64,000 bases of DNA from the NCBI GenBank assembly GCA_030545055.2, contig CM061531.1, forward strand, positions 52,778,705 to 52,842,704, written 5' to 3'. The notes under the pieces were generated by a model, which saw only the letters and a program-made list of their open reading frames with translations, was not told the DNA's origin and did not search any database. The stretch comes from Neoaliturus tenellus (lineage: Eukaryota > Arthropoda > Insecta > Hemiptera > Cicadellidae). The translations under genes were made by a program, and so were the position numbers. This document shows positions 25,097-34,297 of the stretch, in pieces. Every line of letters starts with the position of its first letter. Position 1 is the stretch's first letter.

Positions 25097-26681
25097 ATGC
25101 TGTCCAGCTTAGGATATAATGTTAACAGAATATCTTTATGTAAGTATAACTTGTTTATTTCAAGTAAAGACCACTTTTATTCTACATACTAATCAGAAAT
25201 TTTAAGAAAAACACCTGAGATCACCTACCTTAATATATAAATTTTCTATCTACATTGTTAATAATTGAATGGTAGAATGTGTCAGTTTCAATATGTGTTA
25301 GACATACTATCAGACTCAGGCCAGTTGTTGAATGTCTGCTCTAATTCTCTTCTCAGTTAATTTTCTTCACAGGGAACCTAATTATAGCCGATGGAAACTA
25401 AATACGATACCCCGACCAATATCATACTTATCTCGGAATCATACATTTCTATACCTTTCAGTGTATTAAACACTATCCGAGTCCATCAGTTTATCCTCCA
25501 TTGTGCACGAAGTGTTAACCTCAAAACCAACATACAATTAAGATGATTGTGTGGCATTATTCGACATAAGGATATCCGACAGCCTTGGTCAGCAGATCTG
25601 ATCACGTAATTGTGAGTTTCTCGTCATGGTCCGATGAGGTAACATTCTATGGTGGTCTGTCGCAAAATTACCGACACCACACCTTATTACCAAGATTTAC
25701 TTAATATTTTTCATTATAGAAATTTACCAAAATAAATAGATTTTGTAATCCATCGTGGTACAAAATTCATGGTAAAAAAGGTTGTGAAATTCTACACTAA
25801 CAACAGGTATTCCGTAAACATATAAATGAAAATTGTGTAAACAGAACACTATTATGTTATTTGCTAGAAATCAACGTGTTAATACGAAATGCACAATGAA
25901 ATTAAACGCTCGTAGGTAGGTAGAACGCAAGGTATACAAGGCAGTTCTGGCACCTAACAGTAAAGGTTCTTGGCTATCGATAGACATTGGTCAAGTAGTC
26001 TATTGTAGGCGATATTTATGTTATTTCTAATGGCCCTCCAAGGTTATACTCGGGTGTCCATAAGGTCTTGCCCTGATGTCATAGCTTTGCTGTACGGGCA
26101 CCACTATAGCCAAACACATCTAACATTTCTTGTTGCAAGGGAATTCAATCTAGCTTTTTCTCATTAATTTGTTAACACCCAAGCTCTGATTGGCAACAAT
26201 GCAGTTTACTTATAATGCACAACAAAAAATCGTAGTTGCCTGACTAAATTCCCACCTCGTTCATCACGTTTGACCTCTCTGGATTTCCTTAATTCTTTTG
26301 GTTTGTTGAAGATTTGGTTTATTCTTCCCCGGTTCCTAATTTAGAAACTATATAAGTGAGAATAATAAATACAGTGACGTCAGTTACACAGAAAATTTTA
26401 TCTGAAACCAAAAAAATGTTTGTTAATAAAAACGAACAAAAAGTTTGCCTAGAAGATTTTTAAAGGCTGCCCAAGGCGCACATTGAAGTGTATTGAGTTT
26501 GTGCATAGCTGTAAAAAAACTTAACAAGTGACTTGTTAAAACTAAAAACAAAACTTTATATTATCACCAATGGTTTTCATACTACTTGGTTTCTTTATCA
26601 GGAAAAGACTGGACACCCGGTACTATCTATTAAGTATAATTCTATTTTCATTTTATTTTGTTCTAGTGAGGCTTAACTTAG
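25097..26681. other. AT-rich single-copy-looking sequence
   Basis: No gene or repeat was recognised in the roughly 1.6 kb after the satellite. A pyrimidine-rich tract (about 26635-26666, ending TTCTAG) lies at its right edge, next to the exon-like frame described separately. Confidence 0.4.
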
Positions 26682-26897
26682 ACTTATTGAACATTTATTC
26701 TATGGCATTCGCAAACGTGTTACACAGCACATCAACAGAGCAGTCCACACCAGAAACTATAAATCATACAATGGTCCTTGTATAAGCTTGGCAAAGTTTA
26801 AGCTAAGCAAATTTTCTGACATGTATTATGGTACTCGTACAGCGTTTCGAAAAAAGTGGACTTATCCCAACAAGTTAATCGAATTCAAGGGTAGTAG
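26682..26897 (+). CDS. Candidate internal exon of an unidentified host gene (partial)
   Basis: Reading from 26683, 71 codons are open (CTT ATT GAA ... GGT AGT AG). The composition looks protein-like: FYGIRKRVTQHINRAVHTRN, then a YYGTRTAFRKKW segment and YPNKLIEFKG. It ends exactly at a consensus donor, AG|GTGAGT (GT at 26898-26899). Upstream lies a T-rich tract with TTCTAG (AG at 26665-26666), and a second AG at 26680-26681 is used here because the earlier one would place a TAA in frame. I do not recognise the family, and no neighbouring exon is visible before the gap at 27033. It could be chance or a fragment of a transposon gene. Confidence 0.3.
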
Positions 26898-27032
26898 GTG
26901 AGTGGTCTTAGCCTTATTACATAACTTATTCCTAAACTTCACGGTAGAGTCAATAAGTTTAACTTTATTAACTGATTATACAATTTAAAACGCAACCCTA
27001 AATGAAATACAGCTTGTATATTTGTATATATT

Positions 27033-27055
27033 NNNNNNNNNNNNNNNNNNNNNNN
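27033..27055. other. Assembly gap (23 N)
   Basis: A run of 23 N interrupts the sequence between AT-rich DNA and the diverged repeat block. Its true length is unknown. Confidence 0.99.
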
Positions 27056-27883
27056 AATTCCCTATCGTAGTATTGTTCTCAGATTTTAGATAGGACGAAG
27101 CGTTTGGCCGCTAAAGCCAAAAAACTAAAATTACAATTTCGGAAGTCCGCCATTTTGAATTTTTTTAGTAGGTTAAAACTACAAATTTGCAAGCATTGAC
27201 GTTACAAATGAGCAGGCGTTACATTCAGGCTAGACGTATGCCAAATTTCAAGTCTCTAAGAGATACATTTGGCAGCTAAAGTTGAAATACTAAAATTACG
27301 ATTTCTCTAGTGTCCCAGAACCGGTATTTTCCCACTACTTATGTTCACAAAATCCGGAAAAAGTGAAAAATGAATTTTGTGAGTAAACTAGTAGAGATAC
27401 GGCAAAATATATAAGGAGAACAATTGTAGATATTAAAAAGATCTATCAAAATAAACCTTTAAAAAAATTTACGACCATCGGTTTAGTCACTAGAGCTCGA
27501 AAACCGAAAACGGCATTGCATTAAAAACGCTCTGGAGGCTTAACGGTGCGTGATACGATAAAAAGTCAAAGGACCGAATTTGTAGAAAATTAAATTCCCT
27601 ATCGTAGTATTTTTCTCAGATTTTAGATAGGACGAAGCGTTTGGCCGCTAGAGCCAAAAAAGTAAAATTACAATTTCGGAAATCCGCCATTTTGAATTTT
27701 TTTTAGTAGGTTAAAACTAAAAATTTACAAGTTTAAGATTTTACACTTAGCATTGACTGTTCAGGCTAGACGTATGCCAAATTTCAAGTCTCTAGCTTTA
27801 ATGGTTACGTCGGAAATTCGTATCCCATATAAGTGAGTGAGTGAGTGAGTGAGTCAGTTACACATGGGGCTGTATATATTATA
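27056..27883. repeat. Diverged repeat block with ~130-bp direct duplication
   Basis: About 130 bp starting AATTCCCTATCGTAGTATT recurs at about 27056 and about 27592 (spacing near 537 bp), including GATAGGACGAAGCGTTTGGC and TCCGCCATTTTGAATTTTTT. Between them lies GATACGATAAAAAGTCAAAG-type sequence, which resembles 44660-44690 inside unit C. The block ends with CAAATTTCAAGTCTCTAGCT, a GTGA microsatellite (about 27834-27855) and the standard unit boundary. This makes it look like the leader end of a further, divergent unit that runs into the gap. Confidence 0.6.
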
Positions 27884-28559
27884 GACTCGCCTACGGCTCG
27901 ATGGGGCTCCGCCCCATGCCCCCTTAGGGGTTGCCCTAAATTCGTAAATTAATAAGAAGTCAAGTCGTTAAACAGGTTAGTTCCAACCGAAGAACGGGTC
28001 AGCCAAGACAGTAACTTAAGTGTCTTATACACACTACTCACAATCAATAATAATAAAAACACGCTTTGAAAATCGTCTACGGTTTTTTTTTTTTAAACCC
28101 CTTCCTAATTCATCTTAATTTGTAAACAAATATAATTGATAGTCGTGAAATAATAAATAACTATGTAAATAATCTAAGTATTATGCTCAATATCGGTACT
28201 GTTGAAAAGTTTTTGATGCGAATATGACTGAATTAGTTGGTGTATCATGAAAAAAAGAATAGTCCTAGAAAGACCCCTACTATTAGAAAACTACAATTTG
28301 TTAAAATATGAAATTGAGAGTTGTGAAATAATAGTTATTAAATAAAGTTATTAAATAAATATTCTAGTTATTGATGTGGCTTTTATGAAAATTTAGGTGA
28401 TATGATATTTTAATTAAGGAGTTGTGGAAAGAACAGGAGTGGAATCAAAGTTTATTTTATGAGTTGCAAAATAGTTGAAATTTGTTTCAAAGTATAGTTT
28501 AAGTCAAGATAATTCGAACTCAGGTGTTATGAGTTCATTGTAGTACTTCAAGTGACAAT

Positions 28560-28914
28560 GTTTCTCTGTTAGTTAGCCAGCGCTTAATGTTGCAATCTGG
28601 CGTATCCAGTTCCGCCACGGGGAGGCCGAGAAACGTAGGAACCATATATGTACATATTTACAAATCAATATTAAATATAAACACCGGGCAGTTTGATACG
28701 CAGCAACCCTAGCCTCTGCGATATATTTACAAATCTTAAAACTAAAATCACACCGGGGAGTGATCTGCTCACAAACCTTAAAACTACTGTACAAAAAACT
28801 AAACAGGGACTTTTGATGGGCAGGCCCCCTATCGTACTGCCATAAAATGTCTAAATCCAACGGGGAATTTTGATAATGCAGGCCCCCTGGCTTACTGCTG
28901 AGTCAAATAAGGAT
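28560..28914 (-). repeat. 3' region of the Helitron gene with short GC-rich repeats
   Basis: After the stop codon, four related blocks (about 28860, 28802, 28752 and 28680) carry a CCGGGG/ACGGGGA core followed by TTTTGATA-like and CAGGCCCCC-like sequence, separated by AT-rich spacers. The outer part (CAGTTCCGCCACGGGGAGGCC, about 28607) is also present in A units as CAGTTCCGCCACGGGGTGGC, showing that coding and non-autonomous units share their 3' region. Confidence 0.6.
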
Positions 28915-29361
28915 TTATCGAAGGAGTTCGTCATATACAATGTTCTTTGCATATGCGACTCCTTCGCGGATCCTATCGGGATTTACCAGAACAGCAATGT
29001 TGTCTGGATGTCGAACTCTACTGAGTAAGACGTACAACTGACCATGCGTGAAACAGTCCGTCCGAAGATCAACACCAACTGACGCTATTGTTTGACCTTG
29101 GCTCTTGTGCCCTGTCATACAATAGGCCAACATCAACGGAAATTGACGTCGACGAACTTGTAACGGCGATCCCTCGACAAAGGGAAAAGTGAATTGTATT
29201 CGGGGGATACAAATCGGTTCCCTTTGTCCAGGAAGTCGGACTGTGACCAAGCGGTTGCTGATCGCAGTCACAATGACTTTTGTGCCGTTAACAAGTCCTT
29301 CAGCGATGTTTAGGTTCCGCATAACGAGGCACACGGAACCAATCTTCAGACGGAGGGACAT
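28915..29361 (-). CDS. Helitron protein part 3: helicase C-terminal motifs
   Basis: This carries the last helicase motifs in a shifted frame: LRLKIGSVCLVMRNLN and GLVNGTKVIV (typical of the Helitron/Pif1 C-terminal part), motif V TGHKSQGQTI, and motif VI HGQLYVLLSRVRHP. It ends at a TGA/TAA-bounded stop at 28915 after YDELLR. The shown ATG at 29361 is not the real start; homology begins at the frameshift near 29370. Together with part 2 the helicase is complete apart from that indel. Confidence 0.85.
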   Translation of the reverse strand: MSLRLKIGSVCLVMRNLNIAEGLVNGTKVIVTAISNRLVTVRLPGQREPICIPRIQFTFPFVEGSPLQVRRRQFPLMLAYCMTGHKSQGQTIASVGVDLRTDCFTHGQLYVLLSRVRHPDNIAVLVNPDRIREGVAYAKNIVYDELLR

Positions 29362-31399
29362 GGTCAGGGACGCCTTTCCCAGTAGCCTGGTTCAGAAGTT
29401 GAATATCGACATCCAGTCCATCATCGCCTTCTTTGTCAGCAGAGTCAGGGCTTCTCAGCTCGTAAATGTGGCCGTCTAAGGAGTTTAAGACGATATTGTT
29501 AATCTCCTTGACATTCACAATTACAGTCGAGAGAATCGCTCTCTGTGCACAAAGATCCGGATCCAATAGGCAGTTTGAAGGAAAAACAAAATTGATCAAA
29601 TCGGGCAGGGTAACAAAATGTCGAATGCCAGTCAAAGGGATAAGCATTTGACAATCCCTACCCTCACCAAAAGAGCTGGAACGAATAGTTCCGTTGCCCA
29701 CCTCAAGGAGAAACTCTGAGTAGGCAGAGGATTGACAAGTCCTATGAGGTGTCGTCAAAGAGAAAATTTGAAAGTGTCGCCAAAGATGCGACGCCCGGAG
29801 TGATACACAGGCAACGTCAGATGGTGTACGAGCCTTCACCACGACGGGCGCGATCTGGCGGAAGTCTCCCGAGCAGAGTACGATCTTACCTCCAAATGGC
29901 ACATTTGAGTTCATTAAATCCCTCAGAGAACGGTCAATGATCTCAAAGATAAACCTATGTGCCATTGGAGCCTCATCAAAAACTATGAGCTGTGCGGCTC
30001 TGATGAGCTCTGCTCGTTGAGACCCGTTGGTGACACTCCAATAGCCGGTGCCATCCCCAAGATCGAGTGGAATCTTGAACATGCTATGGGCAGTTGTACC
30101 CCCCGACATGTTTCCAGCAGCGATCCCGGAGCTGGCCACAGCAAGAGCCACTTGACGGCAACCTCGAACATAAGCGAGAATGACGCGGATAAGCGACGTC
30201 TTCCCATACCCACCAGGACCATCGAGGAAAATGAGTTTGGACTGTCTGTTTTCCTGACGATTTTGGAGGAGGGAACTCACATAGTCAAATACGCGCCTTT
30301 GGTCCTCTGACAGTTTGGGGAGCCACTCTTCGACAATTGACCGCTGAATATTGTCCCCGTACATAAGGAGTTCTCTCCCCAACTCCGTCGTGTCGTCACG
30401 AACATCTGGGAGGCCGTGATCTACTAAACAAGAGCCCTGACGCCTAAGCTTACGGTCAATTTCGATAAGAGCCAGTTTGACTGCCAGGTCCGAATCGTGC
30501 GGGTTCCGTTCTAAGTGGTCTTCGCAAAGTGAATCTCGGAAAACATCCCACAAAAGAGTAGCGGGAGCTCCCATATTGCAAAGGATCACAAAGAACGAAC
30601 GCAATCTGGGGCCAATCATAAATTGGGCTGCTTCACGCAAGGCATACTGATACTCTTCCTCATCCTCAACCAGGCCGAGATTTCGAGCTACTTCCTGGAA
30701 AGTATGACAATTTCCACCACGAGAAAGAAGATCAGCATACCCACGGCAAGGAATTAGCATAAGAAGTAAACGAAGGTAGTACTGCTCACTTCTGGTGGGA
30801 GAGACCCAAAATAGACGACACACTTTTTCTCCACGCTGGCGCGCTGTGATAAAGTGTTTACCGTCGGGATGGTCGAATATTTCGCCGTTGGCAGGACGTT
30901 TCGTGTGCACAATGTACTTTTCATAAAAAGACTGATAAGTAAGATTGTCAAATTCGGGGTTCTGAGGACGATCGAAGTAAACAATTAACTTAGAGCTAGC
31001 TCTGGAAGTAGCATCTTCCAGCTGGTCTGGTCGAAAACAGACAGCCTGTTTCCCTTCCAGGTGAACTGGGAGACACTCAACCGTTGGTTCAGACACTGAA
31101 ATAGGAAACCCCAGAAGTCTCCAACATGCGTCACTAGCACCAACCATTCTCTTCGTCACGTAATGATCTACCTCATCATCTTGCTTACTGAAGGGAGTCA
31201 CAGTGACGTTCTGCAGGGAACCTCCCTTCATAAGATATTTGAAGAGGTATTTTATCACGCGGCGAGTAGAAGCTAGCTCTAAGTTAATGTGTGCTTCGTA
31301 TTTAAGCAACAGGGCCGGGTTATATGGTACAACCCATCCGTCATGTACGCCAACTTGTCTTTTACGTGACGTTATGAAGCCCTTATTACTATAATCCCG
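29300..31399 (-). CDS. Helitron protein part 2: Rep two-tyrosine motif and Pif1-type helicase core
   Basis: The frame opens after a stop at 31402-31400 and continues the Rep domain: DGWVVPYNP, AHINLE, then KYLFKYLMKG, whose two tyrosines (codons at about 31249 and 31237) are the expected catalytic pair. The SF1/Pif1 helicase follows: Walker A GPGGYGKTS (about 30218-30195), Walker B IVFDEAP, motif III GDFRQIAPVV, and SLTTPHRT. The fourth Walker A residue is Tyr where Helitrons usually have Thr, which is unusual but inside the loop. The open frame ends at 29300 in a non-homologous tail (RVPRYAEPKHR), because the true sequence continues in another frame from about 29370. The ATP-driven helicase is expected to unwind the donor strand. 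Confidence 0.88.
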   Translation of the reverse strand, partial: RDYSNKGFITSRKRQVGVHDGWVVPYNPALLLKYEAHINLELASTRRVIKYLFKYLMKGGSLQNVTVTPFSKQDDEVDHYVTKRMVGASDACWRLLGFPISVSEPTVECLPVHLEGKQAVCFRPDQLEDATSRASSKLIVYFDRPQNPEFDNLTYQSFYEKYIVHTKRPANGEIFDHPDGKHFITARQRGEKVCRLFWVSPTRSEQYYLRLLLMLIPCRGYADLLSRGGNCHTFQEVARNLGLVEDEEEYQYALREAAQFMIGPRLRSFFVILCNMGAPATLLWDVFRDSLCEDHLERNPHDSDLAVKLALIEIDRKLRRQGSCLVDHGLPDVRDDTTELGRELLMYGDNIQRSIVEEWLPKLSEDQRRVFDYVSSLLQNRQENRQSKLIFLDGPGGYGKTSLIRVILAYVRGCRQVALAVASSGIAAGNMSGGTTAHSMFKIPLDLGDGTGYWSVTNGSQRAELIRAAQLIVFDEAPMAHRFIFEIIDRSLRDLMNSNVPFGGKIVLCSGDFRQIAPVVVKARTPSDVACVSLRASHLWRHFQIFSLTTPHRTCQSSAYSEFLLEVGNGTIRSSSFGEGRDCQMLIPLTGIRHFVTLPDLINFVFPSNCLLDPDLCAQRAILSTVIVNVKEINNIVLNSLDGHIYELRSPDSADKEGDDGLDVDIQLLNQATGKGVPDHVPPSEDWFRVPRYAEPKHR

Positions 31400-31404
31400 T
31401 TATA

Positions 31405-31495
31405 TTGGACGAACCCTCTTTCATCAACGTGTGTAGTTTCACACGAGGGCTTAGGGAAGAACTTTGTGCAGTAACCCTTCGCAGAGTCCCAGCAA
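31405..31495 (-). pseudogene. Short displaced frame joining Helitron parts 1 and 2
   Basis: Between the two frameshifts the homology runs in a third frame: CWDSAKGYCTKFFPKPSCET, then HVDERGFVQY. This is the Cys-rich linker (GPCG...C...C.K.FPK) expected just before the two-tyrosine motif of Helitron Rep. It shows that both breaks are small indels. Confidence 0.75.
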
Positions 31496-34201
31496 GGGAA
31501 AGTCAGTTCGATGATCAGTACCACATGGGCCGTGAACCATGTGTTTCAGAACCAACTCTCTTAGCCGGCCTCCGGCTTCTTCCTCCGAGGGAATATCTGC
31601 GCGGATTAGTGAGTCAATGTCGGATGCTTGGACTGGTCCGTCTCCGTTAATCTTGAATACGATGTGGGCATGAGGAAGGCCCCTCATCTGCATCTCGATA
31701 ACGTAGACGAAATAGACCGCACGACCGAACATTGCCCCACTTCGCAGATCTCGGAGAAGTTCCAGAAGTTTAATCCGGAAGACTCTGCAAGCAGTGCTAG
31801 GGTCACTGCGCCCACCCCCGCGGGGACAAGCTTTCTTGTTTTCCTCCCAAGTCGCGCTGTATGTAAATGTTAGAAAGAAAGTGGGGGAGCCCAGACGACA
31901 AACAAGAGCCATGGCGTGCTCATAATGAACTTTCATGTATCTGGGACCCCCTGTAAATGTACTTGGGAGGTAAACTTTTCCAGCTTGTGCCCCACCCTCG
32001 CCCTGGACAGTTTCGTCATTGGCTATGTCTTCCAAGACTTGTCTACCTGTACGACTACCACGTTGAACATCAAGGAGTTCATCCAATGGCCCTATCCGCA
32101 TGGCATTGGAAGTTGGTTTGGTCTGGGAAAATTTTATGAAACGAAGTTTTTCTTCCTCATACCTCGCATACATCTCAACCTGCCAAGCTTGAGAAAGACG
32201 GCCGATATGAGAAAAGCGAGGTTCGGAAAGGAGAAGACAACGTGTGTAGTTGTATTGAGTGAGCTTTTTCCCATTATTGTCAAGAAGACCAATATGCCAA
32301 CCCAATGTACCTTGCGGATAGAGCAAAGGATATTGGAAGGGTTCCATCAACGGACTTAACAGGTCTATGGACGTTGGCCTATCGTCACCTATTTTCCAGA
32401 TGGTTAATTTCCTGGGTTCATTAACTGTTTCTTCTGTGCTGAGGACAGCGTGGACCTCAACGCCCGTTTGTCGGTCACCAAGAACTGGGCCATGAGTCGC
32501 TCGGGTGGTCAGTTCGAAATCCAAATGAGCAGCGACAGACGGCTCATTGGCTAATCGACGAAAATCTTGGACGAATGGATTAGAAGAATCTAGGAAACTG
32601 GTAATCTCATCGATCACTTCGCCATCGAGAGACCTGCCCATAGCAATATTTCTACGTTCCTCACCGTCATCTATGTACAGTCGAGAACGATTAACTAACT
32701 GGATATGCCGAGACTTAGTAACGAACTTCTGACCCGGAGCGGACAAATTGTATACATGATGGTACATACGACCTTCAATTTTGAAGAAAGCGAGACCACT
32801 TGGATGCCGGTATCCACCGGGCACCTCAAGAGCACAGAAAGCGAAAAGGTCGTTGTAAGCCCTTGCCCGTTCAAGAAATCGACGGTTAGAATAGAATGCT
32901 GCTTGAAGGGGAGGCAATCGAAGGACATTGTAAGCTCCATCTCCACAGCACCATTTTTTTCTATCACGTTCTTCATCAAACAACCTAGCTCCACATAGAG
33001 GACATTTGTAGATATCTTCCGCCCAAAGACTAACTTTGTTTAATTTATAAGCGATAATGTGATCGCATAAATTTCCATTCCAGGTGGCCATTGGACCATG
33101 TTTGTTGATGAGATGACTAAGTGAAACAGGCAAATGTCTAAGCTCTTTGACTATTGGATTTTTCAATCGAAAAACCTGAACTCTCTGACGTGAAGCTTCG
33201 GGATGAAGCTGGTCATATCGCTTCACAGAATTCCGATGTACTTCAGGATGCTGTTGAGTGTATTGACTAACAGCAGCCCTGTGTACATCGGGATTCCGTT
33301 GGGAATACCGTTCAACAGCAGCCCTGTTAACTTCAGGGTGTTGTTGACTGTATTTCTTGACCGCATCCCTATGCTTCTCATGATTTTTCTCGACATATCT
33401 TTTCTTTGCCTGCTGCAATTGTTCTTCACGGGTGGTCGAGAGAACTTTAGGCCGCCCACGCTTAGTTTTCTTAGGTCGCCCTGGTCCCCTTTTAACGACT
33501 GGGTGGTCAACTGGAATATCTTCCGATTGAAGAACTGCATGTGCTGTTGAATCAGTCCGCTCTATAGATCTTTGGAATGTAAGTTTAGTAATATTATACT
33601 GACTTTCAATTCCACCGAGTGCAGAATTAGCAAGAAGAAGAGAAGCGAGTGATAAATAACTGTCGCAGACAAAGAGGCGTGCACGGTTTTCACCATCAAT
33701 TGAGCTGTGACGACGCTCCTCGTCTACTCCATGAGAGTCAAAAACAAACAACATTCCATCATCACGCCAAAAGGCTACTGTATTCATCTGTCCCGTAAAC
33801 AGAAAACCGCCAATCGAATCAGTAGATAAAATGTCTTCCAAAATATTTGACAAATGACGGGCCGAGTTAGACAACTCATTCGCAGATAGTGGATAAAGAC
33901 CATTGCATACGTACGATATGTCAGCAATGTGGATTTTTTCGCCCATGATAATAACATCTCTAACTAGGTCTTCGGGAAACAGATACCTATTACTGATGCA
34001 ATTCACACGACGAGACTGTCTGTATAAACTCGCCATGAGAATTCCATCAATAATAGGTGAAGAGAATTCCCCGTGTAAATAATTCCAAGCAAGCGCACAA
34101 GCTGCATTGGCAACACACTGTGCGTTGTTGCTATAGTAATCAAAGCGGACATCACCTTGGTGAAAGGAACCACTTTCAATGCAATAAAATTTCATTGCCA
34201 T
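31451..34201 (-). CDS. Helitron protein part 1: protease-like, AT-hooks, repeats, Rep HUH
   Basis: Residues are counted from the ATG. Gln15 in SFHQGD and Cys29 in NNAQCVANAACAL, followed by Asp155-x-His157 in FVFDSHG, resemble the Gln/Cys and Asp-x-His signature of herpesvirus-tegument deubiquitinases (peptidase C76). This is a motif-level match only. Two AT-hooks (PGRPKK and KRGRPK, ~240-252) follow. Five 15-residue repeats of the type YSQQHPEVHRAAV span ~268-342. A CPLC...CC cluster (~400-419) lies before the Helitron N-terminal region. Rep motif 1 is FLTFTYSATWEE (~776-787), and motif 2, the metal-binding HUH, is GLPHAHI (~841-847). The frame is lost after GPCGTDHRTDFP, where an extra base near 31494 shifts it. 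Family knowledge: Rep nicks and joins DNA for rolling-circle transposition. The protease role is inferred. Confidence 0.85.
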   Translation of the reverse strand: MAMKFYCIESGSFHQGDVRFDYYSNNAQCVANAACALAWNYLHGEFSSPIIDGILMASLYRQSRRVNCISNRYLFPEDLVRDVIIMGEKIHIADISYVCNGLYPLSANELSNSARHLSNILEDILSTDSIGGFLFTGQMNTVAFWRDDGMLFVFDSHGVDEERRHSSIDGENRARLFVCDSYLSLASLLLANSALGGIESQYNITKLTFQRSIERTDSTAHAVLQSEDIPVDHPVVKRGPGRPKKTKRGRPKVLSTTREEQLQQAKKRYVEKNHEKHRDAVKKYSQQHPEVNRAAVERYSQRNPDVHRAAVSQYTQQHPEVHRNSVKRYDQLHPEASRQRVQVFRLKNPIVKELRHLPVSLSHLINKHGPMATWNGNLCDHIIAYKLNKVSLWAEDIYKCPLCGARLFDEERDRKKWCCGDGAYNVLRLPPLQAAFYSNRRFLERARAYNDLFAFCALEVPGGYRHPSGLAFFKIEGRMYHHVYNLSAPGQKFVTKSRHIQLVNRSRLYIDDGEERRNIAMGRSLDGEVIDEITSFLDSSNPFVQDFRRLANEPSVAAHLDFELTTRATHGPVLGDRQTGVEVHAVLSTEETVNEPRKLTIWKIGDDRPTSIDLLSPLMEPFQYPLLYPQGTLGWHIGLLDNNGKKLTQYNYTRCLLLSEPRFSHIGRLSQAWQVEMYARYEEEKLRFIKFSQTKPTSNAMRIGPLDELLDVQRGSRTGRQVLEDIANDETVQGEGGAQAGKVYLPSTFTGGPRYMKVHYEHAMALVCRLGSPTFFLTFTYSATWEENKKACPRGGGRSDPSTACRVFRIKLLELLRDLRSGAMFGRAVYFVYVIEMQMRGLPHAHIVFKINGDGPVQASDIDSLIRADIPSEEEAGGRLRELVLKHMVHGPCGTDHRTDFPLLGLCEGLLHKVLP

Positions 34202-34256
34202 TACAATAAGAAGGAAAACAAAACAAACAATTAAAGGAAAACGATTTGCAAAATAC

Positions 34257-34289
34257 TCAAATATTAGAGAGAACAATCGGACTCATCAT
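34257..34289 (-). CDS. Possible upstream ORF (10 codons) in the Helitron leader
   Basis: ATG ATG AGT CCG ATT GTT ... TGA encodes MMSPIVLSNI in the leader, 56 bases upstream of the gene's ATG and just downstream of the promoter-like block. If transcription starts near 34292 it would be included in the mRNA. Coding function is not supported beyond position; it may simply be chance. Confidence 0.2.
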   Translation of the reverse strand: MMSPIVLSNI

Positions 34290-34297
34290 CAGTGAGA

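Larger units (their letters stand above)
28915..34201 (-). pseudogene. Helitron replicase/helicase with N-terminal DUB-like protease domain, three frameshifts
   Basis: The whole gene is about 1,760 codons. Order of parts: cysteine-protease-like domain (codons ~1-190), two AT-hooks, five 15-residue repeats, a Cys-rich zinc-binding region, the Helitron N-terminal region, Rep nuclease with HUH and two-tyrosine motifs, and a Pif1-type SF1 helicase. Three single frame changes interrupt it, near 31494, 31402 and 29370. Conserved motifs continue across each one in another frame, so these are indels and not introns. No in-frame stop interrupts the long open segments, which points to recent inactivation or assembly indels. 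The start is the ATG at 34201 (MAMKFYC); open codons before it begin only with TTG. As written, this copy cannot make the full protein. Confidence 0.85.

Noticed and set aside
31310..31450. Intron between the two large Helitron frames
   Set aside because: The expected Cys-rich Rep sequence continues through this stretch in shifted frames, so small indels explain the break and no GT...AG intron is needed.
34202..34276. Extra 25 residues before the Helitron ATG, with a hydrophobic stretch resembling a signal peptide
   Set aside because: The frame begins with TTG. The first ATG in good context is at 34201, and the hydrophobic run lies in the leader, which is not conserved as protein in the other units.
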